This document shows positions 7,736 through 16,985 of a stretch of DNA of 64,000 nt, piece after piece. Numbering within the stretch: the stretch's first letter is position 1; every line of letters starts with the position of its first letter. Location of the stretch: the NCBI GenBank assembly GCA_002840055.1, contig PGZJ01000008.1, forward strand, positions 1 through 64,000, read 5' to 3'. Position numbers and translations under genes: made by a program. The stretch comes from Gammaproteobacteria bacterium HGW-Gammaproteobacteria-11. GTDB lineage: Bacteria > Pseudomonadota > Gammaproteobacteria > Pseudomonadales > Pseudomonadaceae. Under the pieces are notes generated by a model. It was not told the origin of the DNA. It made no database searches and saw only the letters and a list, made by a program, of their open reading frames with translations.

Positions 7736-8842
7736 ATGACCACTGTGATCAAGACGCCTTACTACCTGATCGACAAGAGCAAGTTGTTGCGCAATCTGGA
7801 GAAGATTGCCTATGTCCGCGAGCAGTCCGGCGCCAAGGCCTTGCTCGCACTCAAGTGCTTTGCCACCTGGTCGGTCTTTGACCTGATGCAGGAGTACATG
7901 GACGGTACAACCTCCTCCTCGCTGTATGAAGTCAAGCTCGGTCACCTCAAGTTTGCCGGTGAAACCCATGCCTACAGCGTGGCCTATGCCGATGATGAGA
8001 TCGACGAGGTGCTGGCTCATTCCGACAAGATCATTTTCAACTCGATCAGCCAGCTGCAACGCTTCGCCGATGCCTCAGCCAATCATGTGCGTGGCTTGCG
8101 TCTGAATCCGGGTGTCAGCAGCTCCGAGTTCCTGATTGCTGATCCGTCACGGCCGTTCAGCCGTCTGGGCGAGTGGGATGCCGAGCGGGTGGCCAAAGTG
8201 ATTGATCAGGTGTCCGGTTTCATGATTCACAACAACTGCGAGAACAGCGACTTTGGTCTGTTCGATCAGATGCTGAGTCAGATCGAGGAACGCTTTGGTA
8301 CCTTGCTGGAACAGGTTGAGTGGGTCAGCCTCGGCGGCGGCATTCACTTTACCGGTGAGGGTTATCCACTGGACGCCTTCTGCGCACGACTTCGAGCCTT
8401 CTCCGAGCGCTTTGGCGTGCAGGTCTACCTGGAGCCGGGTGAGGCGGCGATTACCATGAGTACATCGTTGGAAGTGACGGTGCTGGATACCCTGTTCAAC
8501 GGCAAGCAGCTGGCGATTGTTGATAGCTCTATCGAAGCGCACATGCTGGATCTGTTGATCTACCGCCAGGCGGCAAAGATGGAGCCCTGCACTGGTCCGC
8601 ATCAGTACATGGTGTGCGGCAAGTCCTGTCTGGCCGGCGATATCTTTGGCGAGTTCCAGTTCGACCAGCCGGTGCAGATAGGTGATCGCCTATCATTTAT
8701 AGATGCAGCGGGTTACACCATGGTCAAGAAAAACTGGTTCAATGGCGTGAAGATGCCGTCCATTGTGGTCAAACAGTTGGATGGCAGTCTGGACGTGAAG
8801 CGCGAATTCGGCTTTGACGACTTTGTAAACGGCCTCTCCTGA
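7736..8842 (+). CDS. nspC: Carboxynorspermidine/carboxyspermidine decarboxylase
   Basis: 368 residues, fold type III PLP decarboxylase (alanine-racemase-like barrel). The N-terminal TPYYLIDKSKLLRNLE and the PLP-lysine region ALLALKCFATWSVF are diagnostic of NspC, as are HNNCEN and SLGGGIHF. The enzyme decarboxylates carboxy(nor)spermidine to (nor)spermidine in the cytoplasm. The next gene makes its substrate, so the two form a complete alternative polyamine branch that does not need S-adenosylmethionine decarboxylase. The start is ambiguous: the ATG at 7736 has AGGGGG only two bases upstream, while a GTG at 7745 would have better spacing. Confidence 0.93.
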   Translation: MTTVIKTPYYLIDKSKLLRNLEKIAYVREQSGAKALLALKCFATWSVFDLMQEYMDGTTSSSLYEVKLGHLKFAGETHAYSVAYADDEIDEVLAHSDKIIFNSISQLQRFADASANHVRGLRLNPGVSSSEFLIADPSRPFSRLGEWDAERVAKVIDQVSGFMIHNNCENSDFGLFDQMLSQIEERFGTLLEQVEWVSLGGGIHFTGEGYPLDAFCARLRAFSERFGVQVYLEPGEAAITMSTSLEVTVLDTLFNGKQLAIVDSSIEAHMLDLLIYRQAAKMEPCTGPHQYMVCGKSCLAGDIFGEFQFDQPVQIGDRLSFIDAAGYTMVKKNWFNGVKMPSIVVKQLDGSLDVKREFGFDDFVNGLS

Positions 8843-8888
8843 GGCCATCAACCAAGCCTTTTCCAAGGAGGCGTTTCGAGGAAGAGAC

Positions 8889-10127
8889 ATGAAGAAAAAC
8901 GTTCTGATTATTGGTGCCGGTGGTGTTGCCCAGGTTGTTGCGCACAAGTGCGCGCAACATAACGATATTCTGGGGAACATTCATATTGCGTCACGTACCC
9001 TGGACAAGTGTCAGGCACTGGTCGACAGCGTGCGTGAAAAGGGCAGCCTGAAGGTTGCCGGTGATCTGCAGGCGCATGCGCTGGATGCTCTGGACATAGA
9101 GGCAACCAAGGCGCTGATCACCCGGACAGAATCGCAAATCGTCATCAATGTCGGCTCGGCTTTCGTCAATATGTCGGTACTACAGGCCTGTATCGAAACC
9201 GGTGCAGCCTACCTCGACACGGCCATCCATGAAGACCCGGCGAAGATTTGTGAAACCCCGCCCTGGTATGCCAACTATGAGTGGAAGCGTCGTGAGCAGT
9301 GTCAGGCCAAGGGTGTGACTGCCATTCTGGGCATTGGCTTTGATCCAGGTGTGGTCAATGCCTATGCAGCACTGGCTGTGAATGACTATTTCGACACAGT
9401 CACTGATATCGACATCATTGATATCAACGCGGGTAGCCATGGTCGTTACTTTGCCACCAACTTCGACCCGGAAATCAATTTCCGTGAGTTCACCGGCACC
9501 GTATGGTCCTGGCAGAACAGTCAGTGGGTCAGTAATCGCATGTTTGAAGTCAAGCGTACGGATGATCTGCCAGTTGTCGGTACGCATACCAGCTACATGA
9601 CCGGTCACGATGAAGTGCATTCGCTGTCGCAGATCCTCAAGGTGCCTAATGTGCGCTTCTGGATGGGTTTTGGTGAGCACTACATCAATGTCTTTACCGT
9701 GTTGAACAATCTCGGGCTCTTGTCTGAACAGCCGGTCACCACGGCGGAAGGCCTTGAGGTTGTGCCGCTCAAGGTAGTCAAGGCGGTATTGCCTGATCCT
9801 TCATCCCTGGCTCCGGATTACAGCGGCAAGACCTGCATCGGTGATCTGGTCAAGGGCACCAAGGATGGACAGGACAAGGAAGTGTTCATCTATAACGTCG
9901 CAGACCATGCCGAGGCCTATGCCGAAGTCGGCAGTCAGGGCATTTCCTATACCGCCGGGGTGCCTCCGGTGGCTGCCGCCATTCTGGTGGCTACCGGTGA
10001 GTGGGATGCGCAGAAGATGGTCAATGTCGAGGAGCTGCCACCCAAGCCCTTTATCAATCTGCTCAACCAGATGGGTCTGCCGACACGGATCAAGGACGAG
10101 CAGGGTGACCGCGCACTGAGCTTCTGA
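8889..10127 (+). CDS. Carboxynorspermidine/carboxyspermidine dehydrogenase (saccharopine dehydrogenase family)
   Basis: 412 residues. It begins with a Rossmann nucleotide-binding motif (VLIIGAGGVAQVVAHKC), followed by family motifs AILGIGFDPGVVNAYAAL and the saccharopine dehydrogenase C-terminal domain. The NADPH-dependent enzyme condenses aspartate beta-semialdehyde with diaminopropane or putrescine to give carboxynorspermidine or carboxyspermidine. It lies 46 bp after nspC with AAGGAGG and GAGGAAGAG upstream of the ATG, surely co-transcribed, and ends in a strong terminator. The distinction from saccharopine dehydrogenase rests on the nspC neighbour and length. Confidence 0.92.
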   Translation: MKKNVLIIGAGGVAQVVAHKCAQHNDILGNIHIASRTLDKCQALVDSVREKGSLKVAGDLQAHALDALDIEATKALITRTESQIVINVGSAFVNMSVLQACIETGAAYLDTAIHEDPAKICETPPWYANYEWKRREQCQAKGVTAILGIGFDPGVVNAYAALAVNDYFDTVTDIDIIDINAGSHGRYFATNFDPEINFREFTGTVWSWQNSQWVSNRMFEVKRTDDLPVVGTHTSYMTGHDEVHSLSQILKVPNVRFWMGFGEHYINVFTVLNNLGLLSEQPVTTAEGLEVVPLKVVKAVLPDPSSLAPDYSGKTCIGDLVKGTKDGQDKEVFIYNVADHAEAYAEVGSQGISYTAGVPPVAAAILVATGEWDAQKMVNVEELPPKPFINLLNQMGLPTRIKDEQGDRALSF

Positions 10128-10137
10128 GTGCTGAAAT

Positions 10138-10169
10138 AAAAAAGCCAACCTTATGAGGTTGGCTTTTTT
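10138..10169 (+). terminator. Rho-independent terminator of the polyamine operon
   Basis: A perfect 13-bp stem AAAAAAGCCAACC (10138-10150) / 10157-10169 with loop TTATGA. Flanking A and T runs make it usable from both strands; the VOC lipoprotein gene ends 18 bp beyond. Confidence 0.93.
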
Positions 10170-10187
10170 ACGCCTGCAGTTCGGCCC

Positions 10188-11882
10188 TCAGAGGGTCCAG
10201 GGGGCGCGCAGGATTTCCAGCACGGTGCCGTCCAGATCGGCTCCGTAGCCCACGGTATCACCCTCCCGGTCAGCCTCGGTCGAAGGCGCGGGGGCCTGGG
10301 TTATTTCGCCACCACCAGTCTCGACCGCCTCGGCAAAGCCTTCAGGCGACATGCTGCGCATTTCCAGCTTGACCGGCTTGTCGCGGTAGTTATAACCATA
10401 GCCGTCCAGCCAGCGCATCAAGACCAGTGCAGAGCCACCCTGACCGGTCAGAATGTACTCGTTGTAGAGCCCGGGAATCGACAAATATTGGTCTACCTTG
10501 AAGCCCAATTGCTCGACATAAAAATCTTTTGAGGCCTCAAGGTTGCTGACACCAATGCCAAAGGCACTCAGGTAGGAATCGGCCGTGCCGGGGATGCCAA
10601 CAAATTCGATCAGATTATTGTCAGGGTCGCGGCCGAAACCGATCACCAGATTAAAGGGTGGTTGTACTACCGGAGCGACGGTGACAATACCTCCGCCAGT
10701 AACAATGCCTTGGGCGAAGGCGGCTGGATCATTCACGTAGAACACCAGCTTGCCGTAGTTTTGCCGCGTATTGGGTGCAGGGACATCGGTGAACTCCATC
10801 AGCACAAGCAATGAACCGCGTGCATCGGCCGACTCCAATACCACCTCGTTGCGGTCGTCACGGCTGCGGCGTTCCACAACCTGCATGCCCAGGCCCGAGG
10901 TGTAGAAGAATTCGGCTTCAGCCAGATCCTCGACACCGATACCGGCCGCACCCAGATAGGCGCGGACACCCTGACGAATTTCCAGCAGGGTGCCATCGGC
11001 ATCCTCGGCATAACCGACAATCTGATCGAGCAAATCGGCTTCGTCGGAGGGCGCCGGCTGGCGCAGTACAGTTTCACCCGCGGCTTCGATGTCCTCTGCC
11101 AGCGCAGTTGGATCAGCAACACGCAGTTCCAGTTTGACCGGGTTGTCGAGGTAGTTCCTCTGGCTGCCATTGGTCCAGTTCATCAAGACCAGGGCGGAGC
11201 TGCCGGGCACCGGTGAGGTGAGAATGTACTCGTCGTATTGTCCGGGAATAGCCAGAAACTGGCTCTCTTCAAAGCCGATGACCTCGACATAAAAATCGCG
11301 TGCTTCTTCAAGGTTGCTGACACCTATACCCATGGCGCCAAAGTAGGATGCTGTCGCAGCACTGTCGCCGACCATCTCGATCAGGTTGTTGTCCAGGTCG
11401 CGACCAAAGCCGACCACCACGTTGCCGAAGGCCGGTTGCGGTTGCGGAGGCACAGTCACGGTCCCGCCTGCATTGGCAAAGGCCTGGGCGAATGCGACAG
11501 CATCCCTGGCGTAGAACACCAGCTTGCCCGGATTCTGGTTGTAGATCCGGCCAATGTTGTCAGTGAAGCTCATCAGGGTAACGTAGGAGCCCCGTTTATC
11601 AGCGGACTCCAGCGTGACTTCAATGCGGTTGTCACGGGTTATGCGGCTGATCTCGCGCATGCCCATGCCGTCGGTGTACAGCGCTACCGAGGCGTCAAGG
11701 TCACTGACGCCAATGGCTGCTGCGCCTAAATAGACAAGGGGTTGAATGCTAGGCGGTGCAGGTTCTTCCGGGCCCGGTGTTGCAGAACCGCCGCCACCCC
11801 CGCCACTACTTAGGCAGGCGCTCAGTAACAGGGTGGACAGGCTGAGCATAATGCCCTTGAGCAAAGCGTGTGGGAGTCGCAT
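10188..11882 (-). CDS. Lipoprotein with four VOC (glyoxalase/bleomycin-resistance) domains
   Basis: 564 residues from 11882. An N-terminal lipoprotein signal ends in LLLSAC (Cys23), followed by a poly-Gly/Pro linker. Four VOC domains follow at about 49-172, 179-303, 308-428 and 435-559. Domains 1 and 3 resemble each other (YLGAA-IGV, ESAD-RGS), as do 2 and 4 (GIGVSNLE...DFYVE, VKLE-R), so the protein is a tandem duplication of a two-domain unit. VOC domains bind metal and act on small electrophiles, or serve as binding proteins; whether metal ligands are intact is unclear. An in-frame ATG at 11927 was rejected: it overlaps a palindrome and lacks a signal, while 11882 has AAGGAG seven bases upstream. 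Substrate unknown. Confidence 0.85.
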   Translation of the reverse strand: MRLPHALLKGIMLSLSTLLLSACLSSGGGGGGSATPGPEEPAPPSIQPLVYLGAAAIGVSDLDASVALYTDGMGMREISRITRDNRIEVTLESADKRGSYVTLMSFTDNIGRIYNQNPGKLVFYARDAVAFAQAFANAGGTVTVPPQPQPAFGNVVVGFGRDLDNNLIEMVGDSAATASYFGAMGIGVSNLEEARDFYVEVIGFEESQFLAIPGQYDEYILTSPVPGSSALVLMNWTNGSQRNYLDNPVKLELRVADPTALAEDIEAAGETVLRQPAPSDEADLLDQIVGYAEDADGTLLEIRQGVRAYLGAAGIGVEDLAEAEFFYTSGLGMQVVERRSRDDRNEVVLESADARGSLLVLMEFTDVPAPNTRQNYGKLVFYVNDPAAFAQGIVTGGGIVTVAPVVQPPFNLVIGFGRDPDNNLIEFVGIPGTADSYLSAFGIGVSNLEASKDFYVEQLGFKVDQYLSIPGLYNEYILTGQGGSALVLMRWLDGYGYNYRDKPVKLEMRSMSPEGFAEAVETGGGEITQAPAPSTEADREGDTVGYGADLDGTVLEILRAPWTL

Positions 11883-11913
11883 ACAAGCTCCTTTATTGTT
11901 ATCGGATGCAACA

Positions 11914-11929
11914 GAATGAACGTTCATTC
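11914..11929. promoter_or_regulatory. 16-bp perfect palindrome, candidate operator
   Basis: GAATGAAC (11914-11921) followed at once by its reverse complement GTTCATTC. TGAACGTTCA-centred palindromes are typical of TetR-family regulators. It lies 32 bp upstream of the VOC lipoprotein start and in the divergent region with the 12065 gene; no regulator is encoded adjacent. Confidence 0.6.
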
Positions 11930-12064
11930 ATGTGCACTTTAGCGTATCCCCTCGAGGTGCGCCAGCCCTCCTTGTCACGAATACCTGGCGATGACGTACC
12001 CTGGGCGTCAAGGTATGATGTTGGGCAATCCCGTCCCGTGCCTCAGTCATCAAGGTCTTAGCCC

Positions 12065-13414
12065 ATGCCGTCGCCACTTGCCGCCATTCCTCTATCCATG
12101 CGTTTGGCCGGGGTCACCGAGATTGAGTGTGTCACGCCGGATCTGAACGGTATTCCGCGCGGCAAGGTGATGACCGTGTCCGGCTTTCTGGCTGAGCGGC
12201 GTTTGCAAATGGCGCGCGGGGTCATGCTGCAAGCCGTCATGGGTGGGTACCCAGCTCCACGCTTTTACGGCAGTGAGGACGGTGACCTGATCCTGCGAGC
12301 TGTACCTGAGCAGGTACATGTATTGCCCTGGGCCGAGACACCCCGGGCGCTGGCAGTGTGCGATGCCGTAGAACTGGATGGCAGTTTGTCGAACCTGTCC
12401 AGTCGCGCCCTGCTGCAAAGCGTGTTGGAGCGCTATACCGAGCGCAACTGGCAGCCTGTGGTGGCAACTGAACTGGAGTTTTTTATCTTTGAACCGCACG
12501 CAGATGGCGCTCAGCCGTTCCAGCCACCCATTGGCCTGGATGGGCGCCGCGAGGTGGGCCAGGCGGCGTTCAGTGTCGGTTCAAATAATGGCCTGCGCGG
12601 TTTTTTTGCCGAGGTGCGCTCAGCCATGGAGGCGCTGGGTATCCCCGCCGATACCTTCATGCACGAGATGGGTGTCAGCCAGTTCGAGATCAACTTCGTG
12701 CATGGCGATCCGCTGCTGATTGCCGATCAAACCTTTCTGTTCAAGCATCTACTGCATGAGGTCGCACTCAAGCATGGCCTGATTGCCGTGTGCATGGCCA
12801 AGCCGCTCGGTCAGGTGCCCGGTAGCTCCATGCATGTGCACCAGAGCGTGATTGAAAAACGCCACGGCCGGAATATCTTTACCGACCCGAGCAATGAGCA
12901 GCCGACCTTCAGCTTTTACCATTTTATTGGTGGCTTGCAGCATTGCCTGGCGGATTTGACCCTGATGATGGCGCCGAATATCAACTCCTATCAGCGCTTC
13001 AACAGTACCTATGCCTCGCCCAACAGCTTGTGCTGGTCGGTGGATAATCGCAGTGCGGGCTTACGGGTGCCGGCCAGTGATGCGGCCAACCGGCGCATAG
13101 AGAACCGTTTGCCGGGCGCTGATGCCAATCCCTATCTGGCAATTGCCGCTGGCTTGGCTGCGGGTTTTCATGGCCTGGCCAATGAGATCGATCCGGCTGC
13201 GGCGATGCAGGGCGAGTTTCAGCCGCCAGCAGAACTGCGCCTGCCCAGCAGCCTGCCGGCGGCCATTGATCGGCTGCGCAACAGCAACCTGGCCACTGAG
13301 CTGTTTCCAGCAGAGTTTATTGAAGGCTATATCGCGACCAAGACCCTGGAGCTGGAGTCCTTCCTGGCTGAGATAACGCCCTGGGAAAGGCGCTATCTGG
13401 GTAGTCAGGTTTAG
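12065..13414 (+). CDS. Gamma-glutamylpolyamine synthetase-like (PuuA/SpuI/PauA family)
   Basis: 449 residues, glutamine synthetase fold with catalytic-domain motifs ATELEFFIFEP, SQFEINFVHGDPL, GSSMHVHQS, MAPNINSYQRF and RIENRLPGADANPYLAIAAGLA. The pattern fits the polyamine-type branch, which links putrescine, spermidine or a related amine to glutamate using ATP, the first step of polyamine breakdown through gamma-glutamyl intermediates. Pseudomonads carry several such paralogues, so the exact amine is unknown. The gene stands alone between the VOC lipoprotein and recC, without the usual oxidase and aldehyde dehydrogenase partners, although polyamine synthesis genes lie 2 kb upstream. Confidence 0.85.
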   Translation: MPSPLAAIPLSMRLAGVTEIECVTPDLNGIPRGKVMTVSGFLAERRLQMARGVMLQAVMGGYPAPRFYGSEDGDLILRAVPEQVHVLPWAETPRALAVCDAVELDGSLSNLSSRALLQSVLERYTERNWQPVVATELEFFIFEPHADGAQPFQPPIGLDGRREVGQAAFSVGSNNGLRGFFAEVRSAMEALGIPADTFMHEMGVSQFEINFVHGDPLLIADQTFLFKHLLHEVALKHGLIAVCMAKPLGQVPGSSMHVHQSVIEKRHGRNIFTDPSNEQPTFSFYHFIGGLQHCLADLTLMMAPNINSYQRFNSTYASPNSLCWSVDNRSAGLRVPASDAANRRIENRLPGADANPYLAIAAGLAAGFHGLANEIDPAAAMQGEFQPPAELRLPSSLPAAIDRLRNSNLATELFPAEFIEGYIATKTLELESFLAEITPWERRYLGSQV

Positions 13415-13502
13415 ACAAGGGTAAGGCAACTGGTCATGGACGCCAGCGGCACATTTGCCTAACCTGCACGCATTGCCATTGGATCTTTACCCCGGAGCCT
13501 TG

Positions 13503-16500
13503 ATGCAGGACCCCCGCCCGTTGGAACCCGGCTTGATGATCATTCATGGCAACCGCCTGGAGGCGCTGCGTGAGCTGGTGGTCGGCTGGACCCGGCAACA
13601 TCCGCTGCACCCGCTGGAGAACGAGGTGGTGCTGGTGCAGAGCAACGGCATCGCCCAGTGGCTGAAGCTGGCGCTGGCCGCTGACCCCAGCGGGGAGGGT
13701 GGCGAAGGCGGAGGTTGTGGTATTGCCGCGGCACTGGATGTGCAATTGCCCGCGCGCTTTCTCTGGCAAACCTACCGCGCCGTGCTCGGTCGTGAGGCGG
13801 TGCCCGAGCAGTCGCCGCTGGACAAGCAACCCCTGACCTGGCGGCTGATGCGCCTGTTGCCGGGGCTGCTGGACCAGGCCGAGTTTGCGCCCTTGCGGCG
13901 TTTTCTGGCCGACGATACCGATTGCCGCAAGCGCTACCAACTGGCCGAACGTCTGGCCGACCTGTTCGATCAATACCAGGTCTACCGCGCTGACTGGCTG
14001 AATGACTGGGCCCAGGGCCGCGATCGGGTTGGTCTGGCGCGCGACGGCTATCGCGATCTTGGGGTGGAGGAGGTGTGGCAGCCAGCACTCTGGCGCGCGG
14101 TGATTACCGATGTGGGTAATGAGCGTCTGAGTGACAGCCGCGCCGGTATTCACCCGCGCTTTGTCGATCAATTGCTGGCCGTCGAGACGCGTCCGCAGGG
14201 GCTGCCGCGCCGGGTTATCGTGTTCGGCATTTCCTCGTTGCCGGCCCAGACCCTGGAAGCCCTGGCCGCCATCGGCCGCTTCAGCCAGGTACTGCTCTGT
14301 GTGCTGAATCCCTGCCAGTACCACTGGGGCGATATCGTTGCCGACCAGGACCTGCTGCGCCATCAGTACCGGCGCCAGCAACGGCGTCCCAATAGTCCGG
14401 TGCAACTGGATGACAGCACCCTGCACCAGCATGCGCATCCCTTGCTGGCAGCCTGGGGCAAGCAGGGTCGCGACTATATCAACCTGCTCGACAGCCATGA
14501 CGAGCGCGCCAGTTACGAGGCACGCTTTGCCGCAATCAATGGCGGTCGCGTCGATCTGTTTGAGGAACCCGGCGGTGGCTCGCTGTTGCAGCAACTGCAG
14601 CAGGATGTGCTGGAGCTCAGCCCGCTGGCGGAAACCCGCGAACGCTGGCCCGCCGTGGATGGTGAGAATGATCGCTCAATCCAGTTCCACCTGGCCCATA
14701 GCCCGCAGCGCGAAGTCGAGATTCTGCACGACCAGTTGCTGGATGCCTTTGACCGTGACCCGCAACTCAGGCCGCGGGATATCATCGTCATGGTCCCGGA
14801 CGTGAATACCTACGCCCCGCATATCCAGGCGGTCTTCGGCCAGTACGCGCTGACTGATCCGCGGCATATTCCCTTTACCCTGGCCGACCAGGGCCAGCGT
14901 GGTCAGGAGCCGCTGCTGATTGCACTGGAACACCTGCTCGGCTTGCCCGATAGTCGCCTGCCGGTCAGTGAAGTACTGGATCTGCTGGATGTTCCAGCGC
15001 TGCGTGGTCGTTTCGCGCTGAGTGAGCAGGATCTGCCAACCCTGCGGCGCTGGATCGAAGGCGCCGGGGTGCGCTGGGGACTGGATCAACAGCGCCGCAG
15101 CCAGCTTGGCATGCCCGACGGCCTGGAGGCCAATACCTGGCGCTTTGGCCTGCGGCGCATGTTGCTCGGTTACGCCGTGGGCCAGGGTGATGCCTGGGAC
15201 GAGATCGAACCCTACGATGAAATTGGCGGGCTGGATGCTGCACTGCTCGGCCCGCTCAGCGCGCTGCTGGATGCCCTGGATCGGCACGAGCAGGCACTCG
15301 GCACGCCGGCCACGCCGTTGCAGTGGGGAGAGCGGCTGCGCGCTCTGCTGGAGGACTTCTTTCAGGCCGACAGCGAGCGTGACCAGTTCCTGTTGGTACA
15401 ACTGCAGGAGAGCCTGGAGCACTGGCTGGAACTCTGCGACGCGGTAGAGCTGCACGAAGCCTTGCCGCTGAATGTGGTAGCCGAGGCCTGGCTGCAGGGC
15501 ATTGGTCAGGATCAGTTGAGCCAGCGCTTTCTGGCTGGCGCGGTCAACGTCTGCACCCTGATGCCGATGCGCGCCATCCCGTTCAAACGCATCTGCCTGC
15601 TGGGCATGAACGACGGCGATTACCCGCGCGCCCAGCAACCACTGGATTTTGATTTGATGGGCCGCGACTACCGCCCCGGTGACCGTTCACGCCGCGAGGA
15701 CGACCGTTATCTGCTGCTCGAAGCCATGCTTTCGGCACGCCAGACCTTGTACATCAGTTGGCTCGGACGCAGCATCCGCGACAACAGCGAGCGGCCACCC
15801 TCGGTGCTGATTGGCCAGTTGCGTGATCACTTGCAGGCCGGTTGGCAGTCGGCAGATGAGCGCGACTTGCTTGCGACCCTGACCACTGATCACCCCCTTC
15901 AGCCCTTCAGCCTGGATTACTTTACCGGTCAGCGCGGCCTGTTCAGTTACGGTCGCGAATGGCTGCCGCTGCATGCTGAAGTGACGGCAGAGCAGGCCAA
16001 TCAGGCGTTGTCGCCGGCCGTGCTGGAGGCGCCCATCGAGCTGTCCGCGCTGCAGCGTTTTCTGCGCAATCCGGTTGGGCACTTCTACAGCCAGCGGCTC
16101 AAGGTCTGGCTCGACGAGCGCGACCAGAGCGCCGAGGACGACGAGCATTTCAGCCTCGACGGCCTGCAGCGCTACCAGCTCAGCCAGACCCTGCTCGACA
16201 GCATCAAGGACGCCGAACCCGAGGCTGACCTGATGGCCTTGCTGCAACAGGGCGCCTTGCGCCTGCAGCAATGCGGGCAACTGCCCCTGGCCGGATTTGC
16301 CGGGCTGGCCAGTGAGCAATTGCTGGCGCCGCTGGCCGACCAGTTGGAGCGCTACCGTCAGCAGGCGCAACTCTGGGATCAGCGTCTGGATCATCCCTTG
16401 CCAATCGAAGGCCGCAGCGCGGCGTTGCAATTGAGTAGCTGGCTGGCGGACGTGCGTTGCAGCGCGCGTCTGGATGGCCTGCTGCGCCTGACCCTGCTAC

Positions 16501-16985
16501 CCGGCCGGGTGATGGGCAAGAAGACGCTGAACTGGAAAAAACTGCTCAACGAGGCGGTGCTGCATGTCTGCGCTGCCGCCAGTGGCCACCGGATGAGCAG
16601 CTGCATTATCAGCGCCGATGCCGATATCCAGTTGCTGCCCCTCGAGCAGCCCCAGGCCGCAGCGATCCTGCAGGACTGGTTGCAGGCCTGGCACCAGGGT
16701 CTGAGTCGGCCGCTGCCAGTGGCACCGAAAACCGCCCTGGCCTGGCTCGATGCCGAGGATGAAGACAAGGCCCTGGCCCAGGCGCGGCAGTGCTACGACG
16801 GCAATGACTATGCCCGCGGGGAGCGGCTGGACAGCGCAGCATTGCTACGCACCTACCCGGACTTTGCCAGCCTGACCGCCAGTGGCGAGTTCGAGGCTTT
16901 TGCCAGCCTGTTGTATCAGCCGCTGATACGCGCCGAGGCCGAGCAGTGGCTGATGATCAGCCCGGCCGGGGAGGCGCAGGCATGA
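13503..16985 (+). CDS. recC: Exodeoxyribonuclease V gamma subunit (RecC)
   Basis: 1160 residues, the usual size. RecC is the Chi-recognition scaffold of the RecBCD helicase-nuclease that processes double-strand breaks. Recognisable segments are the N-terminal IHGNRLEALRELV, VLVQSNGIAQWLKLALA, LCLLGMNDGDYPR-like (ICLLGMNDGDYPR) and DRSRREDDRYLLLEA. The ATG at 13503 is chosen over a TTG 48 bases upstream because GGAG lies five bases before it and the family start aligns there. It is the first gene of a recC-recB-recD operon with 4-nt ATGA overlaps, an order seen in Pseudomonas and different from E. coli, where ptrA and argA intervene or follow. Confidence 0.96.
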   Translation: MQDPRPLEPGLMIIHGNRLEALRELVVGWTRQHPLHPLENEVVLVQSNGIAQWLKLALAADPSGEGGEGGGCGIAAALDVQLPARFLWQTYRAVLGREAVPEQSPLDKQPLTWRLMRLLPGLLDQAEFAPLRRFLADDTDCRKRYQLAERLADLFDQYQVYRADWLNDWAQGRDRVGLARDGYRDLGVEEVWQPALWRAVITDVGNERLSDSRAGIHPRFVDQLLAVETRPQGLPRRVIVFGISSLPAQTLEALAAIGRFSQVLLCVLNPCQYHWGDIVADQDLLRHQYRRQQRRPNSPVQLDDSTLHQHAHPLLAAWGKQGRDYINLLDSHDERASYEARFAAINGGRVDLFEEPGGGSLLQQLQQDVLELSPLAETRERWPAVDGENDRSIQFHLAHSPQREVEILHDQLLDAFDRDPQLRPRDIIVMVPDVNTYAPHIQAVFGQYALTDPRHIPFTLADQGQRGQEPLLIALEHLLGLPDSRLPVSEVLDLLDVPALRGRFALSEQDLPTLRRWIEGAGVRWGLDQQRRSQLGMPDGLEANTWRFGLRRMLLGYAVGQGDAWDEIEPYDEIGGLDAALLGPLSALLDALDRHEQALGTPATPLQWGERLRALLEDFFQADSERDQFLLVQLQESLEHWLELCDAVELHEALPLNVVAEAWLQGIGQDQLSQRFLAGAVNVCTLMPMRAIPFKRICLLGMNDGDYPRAQQPLDFDLMGRDYRPGDRSRREDDRYLLLEAMLSARQTLYISWLGRSIRDNSERPPSVLIGQLRDHLQAGWQSADERDLLATLTTDHPLQPFSLDYFTGQRGLFSYGREWLPLHAEVTAEQANQALSPAVLEAPIELSALQRFLRNPVGHFYSQRLKVWLDERDQSAEDDEHFSLDGLQRYQLSQTLLDSIKDAEPEADLMALLQQGALRLQQCGQLPLAGFAGLASEQLLAPLADQLERYRQQAQLWDQRLDHPLPIEGRSAALQLSSWLADVRCSARLDGLLRLTLLPGRVMGKKTLNWKKLLNEAVLHVCAAASGHRMSSCIISADADIQLLPLEQPQAAAILQDWLQAWHQGLSRPLPVAPKTALAWLDAEDEDKALAQARQCYDGNDYARGERLDSAALLRTYPDFASLTASGEFEAFASLLYQPLIRAEAEQWLMISPAGEAQA

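Noticed and set aside
13434-14594. 386-codon minus-strand open frame across recC
   Set aside because: Complementary-strand artefact of a high-GC coding region; recC motifs on the plus strand are clear.
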